From the NCBI GenBank assembly GCA_015484945.1, contig WFUO01000053.1, forward strand, positions 1-60,719: a stretch of DNA of 60,719 nucleotides, given 5' to 3'. Positions within the stretch are counted from its first letter, which is position 1. The number at the start of each line of letters is the position of its first letter. The notes beneath the pieces were generated by a model. The model had not been told where the DNA came from. It did not search any database and worked only from the letters and a program-made list of their open reading frames with translations. The position numbers and the translations under genes were made by a program. Source of the stretch: Gammaproteobacteria bacterium. GTDB taxonomy: Bacteria; Pseudomonadota; Gammaproteobacteria; WFUO01. This document shows positions 32,540 to 40,902 of the stretch, piece after piece.

Positions 32540-35467
32540 ATGACAGTCATTATGAGCAGCCCAAAACCGATTCACGACCCTGTCAAACAGCCCGAAGGCC
32601 GTATCGAGGTCAAGAACACGACCTGTTACATGTGCGCCTGCCGTTGCGGTATCCGCGTCACCCTGCGCGACGGTGAGGTACGCTACATCCAGGGCAACCC
32701 GGATCATCCCCTCAACAAGGGCATCATCTGCGCCAAGGGTTCTTCCGGGATCATGAAACAGTATTCGCCCGCGCGCCTGACCAAGCCCTTGCTGCGCCGT
32801 CCGGGCGCCGAACGCGGTGACAATGTGTTCGACGAGATCAGCTGGGACGAGGCCTTCAGCATCATGGAAGAACGCCTGTCGCGCATCCGCAGCACCGACC
32901 CCAAGCAGTTCGCTCTGTTCACCGGCCGCGACCAGATGCAGGCGCTCACCGGCCTGTTCGCCAAGCAGTTCGGCACGCCCAACTACGCCGCCCACGGCGG
33001 CTTCTGCTCCGTCAACATGGCCGCCGGAATGATTTACTCCATCGGCGGTTCGTTCTGGGAGTTCGGCGGCCCGGACCTCGACCGCTCGAAACTGTTCGTG
33101 ATGATCGGCACCGCCGAGGACCATCATTCCAACCCGATGAAGATGGCGCTGTCGAAGTTCAAGCGCCAGGGCGGCAAGTTCATCTCAATCAACCCGGTGC
33201 GCACCGGTTATTCGGCCATCGCGGATGAATGGATACCGATCAAGCCGGGCACCGATGCCGCCCTGTTGCTGGCCCTGATCCACGAGATCATCCGCACCGG
33301 CTTGTACGACCGTGAGTTCCTGATCGACTACACCAACGCCGCCGAGCTGGTGAACATGAACGAGAACGACGACGAATACGGCATGTTCGTGCGCGCCGAG
33401 GTACCCGAGCAGGAAGGCTGCTTCGATCCGCAGAACAAACTGTGGTGGGATATCGAGAAGGATCAGGCCATCGTCGCGCGGCGTGACATCGATCACGACC
33501 CGCGCCTGCTGGGTGAATTCAAATTGCCGGACGGCACGCCGGTCAAGCCCGCCATGCAGCTGTTGCAGGAACGGGTGCAGGAATACACCCCGGAATGGGC
33601 CGAGAACATCACCGGTATTCCGGCCGATACCATCCGGCGCCTGGCGCACGAGATGGGCATCACGGCGCGCGACGAAAAGATCGAGCTGCCGATCGCATGG
33701 ACCGATGTCTGGGGCCGTGAACACGAAACCGTAACCGGCAACCCGGTCTCGTTTCATGCCATGCGTGGCCTGGCCGCGCATTCCAACGGCTTCCAGACCA
33801 TCCGCGCGCTGTCGGTCCTGATGACCCTGTTGGGCACCATCGACCGGCCGGGCGGTTTTCGTCACAAGGCGCCGTTCCCGCGCCCGATCCCGCCCTGTCC
33901 CAAGCCGCCCAAGGGCTGGGGCGACATCAAGCCCGACACGCCGCTCAACGGCATGCCGCTGGGCTGGCCGGCCGACCCGGACGACCTGTTCGTGGACGAG
34001 GACGGCGAGGCGATCCGTATCGACAAGGCCTTCTCGTGGGAATACCCGCTGTCGGTGCACGGCCTGATGCACAACGCCATCACCAATGCCTGGCGTGGCG
34101 ACCCGTACCGCATCGACACGCTGCTGATCTTCATGGCCAACATGGCCTGGAACTCGAGCATGAACACCGAAGAGGTGCGCAAGATGCTCAACGACAAGGA
34201 CGAGAACGGTGAATACAAGATCCCGTTCCTGATCGTCGCCGATGCATTCCAGTCCGAGATGGTGGCCTATGCCGACCTGGTGCTGCCGGATACAACCTAC
34301 CTGGAACGCCACGACGTGATGTCCATGCTCGACCGGCCGATTTCCGAATACGATGGTCCGGTCGATTCGGTGCGCATCCCGGTGGTGCCGCCGACAGGCG
34401 ACTGCAAGCCCTTCCAGGAGGTGCTGATCGAGCTGGGCTCGCGCCTCAAGCTGCCCGCGTTCACGCGCGAGGACGGCAGCCGCAAGTTCCGCGACTATCC
34501 GGACTTCATCGTCAACTACGAAACCGAACCCGGTTCGGGAATCGGCTTCCTGGCCGGCTGGCGCGGCAAGGGTGGCGAGAAGTTCATGAAGGGCGAGCCC
34601 AACCCGGACCAGTGGAAGATGTACGAGAAGAACAACTGCGTGTTCCACTACGAGCTGCCGCGCTCCTACCAGTACATGCGCAACTGGAACCTTGGCTATC
34701 TCGAATGGGCCCAGGAACACCGCCTGACCCGCTACGCCGAACCGATCAACTGCCACATCTATTCGGAAGTGCTGCAGAAGTTCCGCATGGCGGCCCAGAA
34801 CAAGGGTATCAGCAGGAAGCCCCCGCAGCGGCTGCGCAAGCGCATCGAGACCTACTTCGACCCGCTGCCCTTCTACTATGAGCCGCTGGAATCGCAGCTG
34901 TCGGACAAGCACAAATACCCGCTCAACGCGGTCACACAGCGTCCGATGGCCATGTACCATTCATGGGACTCGCAGAACGCCTGGCTGCGCCAGATCCATG
35001 CGCACAACTATCTGTATGTGAATCCGAAGGTCGGCGAGGCCAACGGCTTCAGTGACGGCGACTGGGTATGGGTGGAATCCATGTGGGGCAAGGTGCGCTG
35101 TATGTGCCGCTTCTCCAACGCCGTCGAGCCGGGCACGGTCTGGACCTGGAACGCCATCGGCAAGGCGTCCGGGGCCTGGAACCTGGATCCCAACGCCAAC
35201 GAGTCGAAGAAGGGCTTCCTGCTCAACCACCTGATTTCGGAAGAGCTGCCAGCCAATGCCGACGGTGGCGAACATCTGTCCAACTCCGACCCGGTCACCG
35301 GCCAGGCCGGCTGGTACGACGTGCGCGTGCGCGTGTACAAGGCCGGCGACGACGAGCCGCAGGAGAGTTTCCCGCAGTTCGACCCGGTCGCGCCGGTACC
35401 CGGCGAACGGCGTGAACGGCCGAAATGGCTGGCCTGGTTCGCCGGTGGCACCAAGGGCAAGCGTTAA
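32540..35467 (+). CDS. soeA: Sulfite dehydrogenase (quinone) molybdopterin subunit SoeA
   Basis: About 975 residues. The open frame extends upstream to a TTG, but the first ATG (32540, after AGGTTAAAG) is preferred. The N-terminal [4Fe-4S] motif is CYMCACRCGIRV with a fourth Cys in GIICAKGSSG, and there is no Tat signal, so it acts in the cytoplasm. Mo-bisMGD family segments include GGFCSVNMAAGMIYSIGGSF, NPVRTGYSAIADEWIPIKPG and DLVLPDTTYLERHD. It oxidises sulfite directly to sulfate, passing electrons via SoeB to SoeC and quinone. The soeABC order and divergence from aprBA support the call over other DMSO-reductase-family enzymes. Confidence 0.9.
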   Translation: MTVIMSSPKPIHDPVKQPEGRIEVKNTTCYMCACRCGIRVTLRDGEVRYIQGNPDHPLNKGIICAKGSSGIMKQYSPARLTKPLLRRPGAERGDNVFDEISWDEAFSIMEERLSRIRSTDPKQFALFTGRDQMQALTGLFAKQFGTPNYAAHGGFCSVNMAAGMIYSIGGSFWEFGGPDLDRSKLFVMIGTAEDHHSNPMKMALSKFKRQGGKFISINPVRTGYSAIADEWIPIKPGTDAALLLALIHEIIRTGLYDREFLIDYTNAAELVNMNENDDEYGMFVRAEVPEQEGCFDPQNKLWWDIEKDQAIVARRDIDHDPRLLGEFKLPDGTPVKPAMQLLQERVQEYTPEWAENITGIPADTIRRLAHEMGITARDEKIELPIAWTDVWGREHETVTGNPVSFHAMRGLAAHSNGFQTIRALSVLMTLLGTIDRPGGFRHKAPFPRPIPPCPKPPKGWGDIKPDTPLNGMPLGWPADPDDLFVDEDGEAIRIDKAFSWEYPLSVHGLMHNAITNAWRGDPYRIDTLLIFMANMAWNSSMNTEEVRKMLNDKDENGEYKIPFLIVADAFQSEMVAYADLVLPDTTYLERHDVMSMLDRPISEYDGPVDSVRIPVVPPTGDCKPFQEVLIELGSRLKLPAFTREDGSRKFRDYPDFIVNYETEPGSGIGFLAGWRGKGGEKFMKGEPNPDQWKMYEKNNCVFHYELPRSYQYMRNWNLGYLEWAQEHRLTRYAEPINCHIYSEVLQKFRMAAQNKGISRKPPQRLRKRIETYFDPLPFYYEPLESQLSDKHKYPLNAVTQRPMAMYHSWDSQNAWLRQIHAHNYLYVNPKVGEANGFSDGDWVWVESMWGKVRCMCRFSNAVEPGTVWTWNAIGKASGAWNLDPNANESKKGFLLNHLISEELPANADGGEHLSNSDPVTGQAGWYDVRVRVYKAGDDEPQESFPQFDPVAPVPGERRERPKWLAWFAGGTKGKR

Positions 35468-35496
35468 TTGCACAGCAAACAGATATCGAGAAGACC

Positions 35497-36228
35497 ATGA
35501 CCCAGTTAGCATTGATTATCGATTTGAACGTCTGCGTCGGCTGTCATGCCTGCGTAACCAGCTGCAAGCAGTGGAACACCTCCGGTCCGGCCGGTTACCT
35601 GTCCGACGACAACCCGTACGGCGCCGATCCAACCGGCACCTTCTTCAACCGCGTGCAGTCGTTCGAGATCGGCGAGTACCCGAACACTGAAACGGTACAC
35701 TTCCCCAAGAGCTGCCTGCACTGCGAGGATCCGCCCTGCGTGCCCGTGTGCCCCACCGGCGCCAGCTACAAGCGCGAGCAGGACGGCATCGTGCTGGTGG
35801 ACTACGACAAGTGCATCGGCTGCAAGTACTGTTCATGGGCCTGCCCGTACGGCGCGCGTGAACTGGACGAGCACATGAAGGTCATGAAGAAGTGCACCCT
35901 GTGCGTGGACCGCATCTACGACGAGTCGCTGCCTGAAAACGAACGTCGCCCGGCCTGCGTACTCGCCTGCCCGACCAATGCGCGGCTGTTCGGCGACGTG
36001 CACGACCCGGATTCCGAGGTCTCGGTCAAGATCCGCGAGGAAGGCGGCTACCAGTTGATGCCGGAATGGGGCACCAATCCGGCCAACCACTACCTGCCGC
36101 GCCGCAAGCAGAAGATCACCATCCACGAGGACGAGCTGATTCGCGCCGACAACCCGCTCAGGAAGGAAGGCACGCATCCGCCGCAGGTGATCGAGGAACC
36201 GACCCTCGACGACGTAACGAGCTGGTAA
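35497..36228 (+). CDS. soeB: Sulfite dehydrogenase iron-sulfur subunit SoeB
   Basis: A 243-residue ferredoxin-type protein from ATG 35497, 29 bp after soeA. It has four cysteine groups typical of DmsB/PsrB-like subunits: CVGCHACVTSCKQWN, CLHCEDPPCVPVCPTGA, CIGCKYCSWACPYGA, and CTLCVDRIYDESLPEN with CVLACPTNARLFGD. It carries electrons from SoeA to SoeC. The tandem clusters and gene order make it clear. Confidence 0.92.
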   Translation: MTQLALIIDLNVCVGCHACVTSCKQWNTSGPAGYLSDDNPYGADPTGTFFNRVQSFEIGEYPNTETVHFPKSCLHCEDPPCVPVCPTGASYKREQDGIVLVDYDKCIGCKYCSWACPYGARELDEHMKVMKKCTLCVDRIYDESLPENERRPACVLACPTNARLFGDVHDPDSEVSVKIREEGGYQLMPEWGTNPANHYLPRRKQKITIHEDELIRADNPLRKEGTHPPQVIEEPTLDDVTSW

Positions 36229-36240
36229 TACGCAGCGCGC

Positions 36241-36345
36241 ATTACCCGCAGAGGAAAGAGAAAAGACGAGAGAGGAAAATCGAAAGATACCGGCGGGGCA
36301 CAGCCCCGCCACATTCCCTTGTCTCTTGTATCTTTACATTTGTAA
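36241..36345. repeat. Purine-rich AAGATAC/GTATCTT repeat with GC hairpin between soeB and soeC
   Basis: The 130-bp spacer holds a purine-rich left part (GAGGAAAGAGAAAAGACGAG and onward, ending GAAAGATAC at 36290), a perfect hairpin GGCGGGGC/GCCCCGCC (36292-36299 and 36303-36310) and a right part TTGTCTCTTGTATCTTT. The right part read on the minus strand is AAAGATACAAGAGACAA. The same sequence family recurs at 44439-44528. This looks like a dispersed repeat element inside an operon. Confidence 0.6.
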
Positions 36346-36358
36346 CTGAGGAACAACC

Positions 36359-37354
36359 ATGCATCCGGCATTTTCCGTCATCTTCCTGACCACCCTGATC
36401 GGCGTTGGCCAGGGCCTGTTCCTGGCCCTGTTCACGGCCCAGAGCTATGCCGCGGTGGGCTTCATCAGCATCGACAACCCGCGCCTGTTCTACAGCGTTG
36501 GCAGCCTGCTTTCGCTGGGCTTTCTGATCGCGGGGCTTTTCGCCTCCTTCTTCCACCTCGGCCATCCGGAACGGGCCTGGCGCTCTGCCGCGCGCTGGCG
36601 CACCTCGTGGCTGTCGCGCGAGGTCATCGCCCTGCCGGTGATGATGGGCATCGTGTTCATCTATGGACTGATGCACTACATGGGCTGGAACCCCAACATC
36701 ATCGGCGCCAGTAATCCGCTGCAGGGCCAGTTGACGCTGTTCGTGGGCATCCTGGGCACCATCGTCGCGTTCACCCTGTTCCTGTGCACCGGCATGATCT
36801 ATGCCTGCATCAAGTTCCTGCAGGAATGGCACACGCCGCTGACGGTGATCAACTACATCCTGCTCGGCACTGCCTCGGGTTTCATGTTCGCAACCCTGTA
36901 TGCCGCCTACATGGCGCCCAACCTGGTCACCATGTACGGCACCTGGACCATCATCATCACCCTGGTGGCGCTGGTAACCCGCGTCTGGGCGCTGATCCGC
37001 AACGCGCGCATCAAGCACCGCTCCAGCCTGCAAACCGCCATCGGCGTGCGTCACACCGGCATCGTGCAGAAATCCATGGGCATGATGGGCGGCTCGTTCA
37101 ATACCCGTGAGTACTTCCACGGCACCTCGCCCGAATTCTTCAACCTGATGAAATGGAGCTTTCTGGTACTGGTATTCCCGGCCGCACTGATCCTGCTGTG
37201 GCTCGGGCTCGAGAGCGAAACCAACGGCCACTACAACACCAAGCTGCTGGCGCTGGCGTTTGCCGTACAGTATGCCGGGCTGGTGGCCGAACGCTGGTTC
37301 TTCTTCGCCCAGGCCAAGCATCCGCAGAACCTCTACTACCAGACTGTCGGCTGA
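36359..37354 (+). CDS. soeC: Sulfite dehydrogenase membrane subunit SoeC (DmsC-like)
   Basis: A 331-residue polytopic membrane protein with about eight hydrophobic segments. It belongs to the DmsC/PhsC-like anchor group: GVGQGLFLALFTAQ near the N-terminus, LFASFFHLGHPERAWRSAAR (a family signature) and TSWLSREVIALPVMMG. It anchors SoeAB to the cytoplasmic face and exchanges electrons with quinone. It follows soeB after the repeat-containing spacer and is followed by a terminator. Confidence 0.92.
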   Translation: MHPAFSVIFLTTLIGVGQGLFLALFTAQSYAAVGFISIDNPRLFYSVGSLLSLGFLIAGLFASFFHLGHPERAWRSAARWRTSWLSREVIALPVMMGIVFIYGLMHYMGWNPNIIGASNPLQGQLTLFVGILGTIVAFTLFLCTGMIYACIKFLQEWHTPLTVINYILLGTASGFMFATLYAAYMAPNLVTMYGTWTIIITLVALVTRVWALIRNARIKHRSSLQTAIGVRHTGIVQKSMGMMGGSFNTREYFHGTSPEFFNLMKWSFLVLVFPAALILLWLGLESETNGHYNTKLLALAFAVQYAGLVAERWFFFAQAKHPQNLYYQTVG

Positions 37355-37413
37355 CACCACCACACATCCATCCGCCACCCCCGCAGGTGGCGTGAGACCA
37401 TCCCCTCCTTCAC

Positions 37414-37447
37414 GGCGGGATTCATTTGGATCCCGCCATTTTGTTGA
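37414..37447 (+). terminator. Terminator after soeC
   Basis: GGCGGGAT (37414-37421) pairs with ATCCCGCC (37430-37437) around an 8-nt loop, followed by ATTTTGTTG. It lies 60 bp after the soeC stop. Confidence 0.8.
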
Positions 37448-37593
37448 TCAACGGCAAATCCACTGACGTGGCCTGTCAGGCGGCCAAAAATGCCCCCCCT
37501 GAATTGAAAAGCACCGCCCGGAGAGGTTATCTTTAATATGCGATGGTCGAATAACTGACGCGGCTGGCATGGAACTCCGAGGAACATAAGGAT

Positions 37594-38925
37594 ATGTCTT
37601 ATCAAAAACCTTTTCCCGTTGACCAGGTAAAATGTGGCGGTACCACAAAACGATCCTTCCTTACAGGCACCTTGTATGCAGGCCCGCTGAAATGCTTTGA
37701 CTGGCCGGTCAATAGTTTTGGGTCCGCCTGTCACGCGGACGCCCACCGGATCTATTTTGATGATATCTCCAGAAAGGCGTATTTCTACAAGACCCGGCGT
37801 AACATCAATTTCATACTGGCCGGATATTTTTTACTTACGGGCCTGGCCTTTTTAGATGGCTATGATCAATCACGACATAAGATAGGATTTTTCGTACTGA
37901 CCGGTGCTTTTGTTATTTTCCTTCTGGGCCTGGCGACAAGGGCACTTTTCAGAAAACGGTATGAAAGCAACCTGAAAAATGGTTTCATCTCATACCTTGA
38001 CCGCGACGATCAGACGGTGAACATCTGGCGCGGCAGGAAAAAAGGCTGGGAGACCTATCCCTGGTCATCAATCGATGTCTATTATAAAACGATCGAGCTT
38101 GCAAGTCTGGTCTCAAGACACTCCCGATATGAATCCGAGCTGAAATTCATGTTCGTGGAAAGCGAGAAAAGAATCAAACCGTTGTTCAAACTCCATAGAA
38201 AATATGTGACCGCGACCGGATCGGCGGCCGACTGGTCTGGTATTTGTCAATTCATGAACAAACGCCTGCCGCTGCCAAATACGCCCATGTTATGGAACAC
38301 CATAATGGACACCTATTACTCAGATCTCGAGGCGCATGAATTTGCAAGACAATATGATGAACTGAGGCATGATTATTATCTTGGCCTGTTGAAATTCAAC
38401 AAGTTGATCTGCTTCAGACCAGAGCGGGATGAAAGCTACCTCAACCCGCTGTGCCCCGAATACACCGGCATCAAGCGCTGTGAGGAATACAGGGACATAG
38501 CGCGCGTACGCGTTACAGAGGAATTGCTTGCCTGCCGAATCGCCGGCATACCACCCAAGGCGCGCCTGATCCGCTGGGCGCGCGAAATGCATCTGGATAT
38601 CGATAGTATCAGACCCGATGTGCTGATTACACTAAAAACCCCATCCGGTTATTCTTTTGACAGAAATATAGTGGATGAGCTTTCCAGACGGCTGTTGAAA
38701 GAATACAGATTTGAACTGCATGCGGGAAAAACATTTCATCCAAGAGTAAATGATCCGCCATGGGGTTTATTACCGGAAGACCATGCAGGTGACGATGACT
38801 CTGCAGACTCAAACAAGGTAACCGGACAGACACACCCACACACAGGGTTGATTAGAATTCCCCTGCCAGATGGAGAAACTTTGGCAGATTACTTTTACAA
38901 CGATAAGCGCGGGGAGTACTTCTAG
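37594..38925 (+). CDS. Unknown protein with two membrane segments
   Basis: A 443-residue protein. Two adjacent hydrophobic segments lie at about residues 73-92 and 101-120 (FILAGYFLLTGLAFLDGY and IGFFVLTGAFVIFLLGLATR). They are followed by a soluble, mostly charged region that begins RKRYESNLKNGFISYLDRDD and contains SWSSIDVYY-like beta segments. Base composition is lower in G+C than in neighbours, a hint of horizontal transfer. Its TAG stop is formed by the first bases of the adjacent MITE-like element, so the original C-terminus may have been changed. I do not recognise a family with confidence. Confidence 0.65.
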   Translation: MSYQKPFPVDQVKCGGTTKRSFLTGTLYAGPLKCFDWPVNSFGSACHADAHRIYFDDISRKAYFYKTRRNINFILAGYFLLTGLAFLDGYDQSRHKIGFFVLTGAFVIFLLGLATRALFRKRYESNLKNGFISYLDRDDQTVNIWRGRKKGWETYPWSSIDVYYKTIELASLVSRHSRYESELKFMFVESEKRIKPLFKLHRKYVTATGSAADWSGICQFMNKRLPLPNTPMLWNTIMDTYYSDLEAHEFARQYDELRHDYYLGLLKFNKLICFRPERDESYLNPLCPEYTGIKRCEEYRDIARVRVTEELLACRIAGIPPKARLIRWAREMHLDIDSIRPDVLITLKTPSGYSFDRNIVDELSRRLLKEYRFELHAGKTFHPRVNDPPWGLLPEDHAGDDDSADSNKVTGQTHPHTGLIRIPLPDGETLADYFYNDKRGEYF

Positions 38926-39070
38926 CAGGCTGTTGAAAAACTGCTGCGAAACCCGCCTGCTGCGTTGCGCGCTGCTCGCTTCCTCGCCTATCTGCTTGAT
39001 ATGTCTCGGTCGCTGTGCTGCGTGCGCCTTGCATCCGGGCTTCTCGCGACGTTTTTCAACAGCCTGCTAG
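38922..39070. mobile_element. MITE-like element with 20-bp terminal inverted repeats
   Basis: CTAGCAGGCTGTTGAAAAAC (38922-38941) is the exact reverse complement of 39051-39070. The 149-bp element has no room for a transposase. Its interior (CTGCTGCGAAACCCGCCTGC and onward, with GCGTTGCGCGCTGCTCGC) is G+C-rich. The GCAGGCTGTTGAAAAA end type is common in proteobacterial insertion sequences and derived miniature elements. The end supplies the stop codon of the preceding gene. It is probably mobilised by a related transposase elsewhere. Confidence 0.82.
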
Positions 39071-39229
39071 GCCCGGATATCGGGCCGAAAAGCCGGATTG
39101 TAAATATAAATCGCTGTTGTGTCGTCAATCCCACTAACTGGCTCACTTACCACGTGGCAGCATTCACACATCTTGCCGCTCCATCCCATTTACGCGGTTT
39201 CGCGATAGAAGAAAAATCATACCGCTTTG

Positions 39230-39271
39230 TTGATCTCCATCAATCCCCGCGGTGGCAAAAACCGCTACAGT
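39230..39271 (+). promoter_or_regulatory. FNR-type promoter upstream of the NMO-like gene
   Basis: TTGATCTCCATCAA at 39230-39243 is a perfect match to the FNR/Dnr box (TTGAT, 4 bp, ATCAA). The hexamer TACAGT at 39266-39271 lies at the distance expected for a class II FNR promoter (box centred at about -41.5). Transcription would begin near 39278, which favours the ATG at 39303 over the GTG at 39252. Confidence 0.7.
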
Positions 39272-39302
39272 CGCAGTCTCTCCGGCAACCCTGTGCATCA
39301 CC

Positions 39303-40475
39303 ATGATCGAAACCGATTTTCCGCCGCTCGTCATCAGAGGCCGACGGCTGCTGCCCATCATCCAGGGCGGCATGGGCATCGGTGTCTCCGCTCACCGTCT
39401 GGCCGGGCATGTCGCGCGTGAAGGCGCCATCGGCACCATCGCCAGTGTCGAGCTCAGACGCCTGCATCCCGACTTGATGGCGCGTACCCGGCGCAGCCAT
39501 GACCATGACACGCTGTTTGCCACCAATCTCGTGGCCCTGGACCGCGAGATTCGCATGGCGCGCAGGATCTGCGGTCCCGACGGCTTCCTCGCCGTCAACG
39601 TGATGAAGGCGCTCAAACACGATGTGGAACTGGTCCGGCAGGCCTGCGAGAGTGGCGCCGATGCCATCATCATGGGGGCCGGGCTGCCGCTGGATCTGCC
39701 CGATATCGTTACCGGCTTCGACGACGTGGCGTTGATCCCCATCCTGTCCGAGATCCGTGGCATCCGCGCCGTCATCCGGCGTTGGCAGCGCAAGGGTCGT
39801 CTGCCGGACGCTATCGTCATCGAGCATCCACGCTACGCGGGCGGACACCTTGGCGCCGCGGCGATCGACGACCTGGCCGACAGCCGCTACGACTTTGCCG
39901 GCATCATCACCGCCGCACGGGAACTGTTCGACAGCCTCGGCATCGCGCCTGAACGTATCCCGCTGATCGCCGCCGGCGGCATCAACAGCCATGCCCATGT
40001 GCGCGAGCTGATCGGCATGGGCTATGCCGGGGTGCAGATCGGCACGCCGTTTGCCGTGACCGAGGAAGGCGACGCCCACCCCAACTTCAAGAAGGTACTG
40101 GCCGAGGCCACACCGCAGGACATCGTCACCTTCATGAGCACCGCCGGACTGCCGGCACGCGCGGTGCTCACGCCATGGCTGGAAAAATACCTGCAACGTG
40201 AGGATGCCCTGTGCGCACGCGCCGATCCGGCACGCGCCCGGTGTCCGCGCAATCTCGAATGCCTCAAGCACTGCGGGTTCAAGGATGGCAATCCCCAGGC
40301 CGGCCAGTTCTGTATCGAGACCCAGCTGGCCGCCGCTCAGCGTGGCGACATCAAGCGCGGCCTGTTCTTCCGCGGCGCCGAGGCGCTGCCCTTTGGCAGC
40401 GAGATCCGTCCGGTGCACGACCTGCTGATGCTGCTGCTGACGGGCAAGACGGAAAAACAACAGAGCGTTGCCTGA
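39303..40475 (+). CDS. Nitronate monooxygenase/2-nitropropane dioxygenase-like flavoprotein
   Basis: About 390 residues. The TIM-barrel FMN-binding features of the NMO family are visible: PIIQGGMGIGVSAHRLAGHV at the N-terminus, NVMKAL, GADAIIMGAGLPLDLP, IPLIAAGGINSHAHVRE and GYAGVQIGTPFAVTEEG. It also has a late cysteine group (CPRNLECLKHCGFKDG) that is unusual for simple NMOs. The start follows the predicted FNR promoter; a GTG at 39252 would add 17 residues. A role in detoxifying nitroalkane or nitrogen-oxide by-products during anaerobic respiration is an inference from the FNR box. Confidence 0.8.
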   Translation: MIETDFPPLVIRGRRLLPIIQGGMGIGVSAHRLAGHVAREGAIGTIASVELRRLHPDLMARTRRSHDHDTLFATNLVALDREIRMARRICGPDGFLAVNVMKALKHDVELVRQACESGADAIIMGAGLPLDLPDIVTGFDDVALIPILSEIRGIRAVIRRWQRKGRLPDAIVIEHPRYAGGHLGAAAIDDLADSRYDFAGIITAARELFDSLGIAPERIPLIAAGGINSHAHVRELIGMGYAGVQIGTPFAVTEEGDAHPNFKKVLAEATPQDIVTFMSTAGLPARAVLTPWLEKYLQREDALCARADPARARCPRNLECLKHCGFKDGNPQAGQFCIETQLAAAQRGDIKRGLFFRGAEALPFGSEIRPVHDLLMLLLTGKTEKQQSVA

Positions 40476-40902
40476 ATGGTGTTGACCCGGACATGATCTG
40501 GCAGCCCTGTCCCGGTTGTAGTGGTTCGACTTGACCCGACAAGGCAAGAGTGAGACCCGGCGCCAGTATCGGACGATACGCTATCCGGTCAGCGGCCAGT
40601 CATCCTGGCCCGGTGTCATGTGAATTCTGCGGGCGCGACACAAAGGCGCGGTCTGTTTGGACGCTGGCCTGTCAGATCAGGTCTGAACTACCAGACTGGA
40701 TACACGCCTCTATTGACTGAATTTATGCTGGCATTACAAATCTGAAAGTCGAAACCGTCACAAAAGCCCCCGGATTTTGCGGCGGTTTGCTATAGTGCGG
40801 AAACTGGCAGCCCTGGCTGCAACACCCGCGTCACGGACACCGAATCACCGGCGGACAGGAAGGCCCTGGCCGCCACTGGCTATCGTTAAAGAGGATGTGA
40901 AC
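40476..40902. other. Spacer upstream of sat
   Basis: About 427 bp without a convincing gene. An open frame continues upstream of the sat start but has no family-like sequence. A possible promoter for sat is TTGACT (40713-40718) and TACAAA (40735-40740) with a 16-bp spacer; the -10 matches only four of six positions. Nothing else is evident. Confidence 0.35.

Noticed and set aside
40713-40740. Strong sigma-70 promoter for sat
   Set aside because: The -35 is good but the -10 matches only four of six bases and it lies 160 bp upstream; mentioned only as a possibility within the spacer entry.
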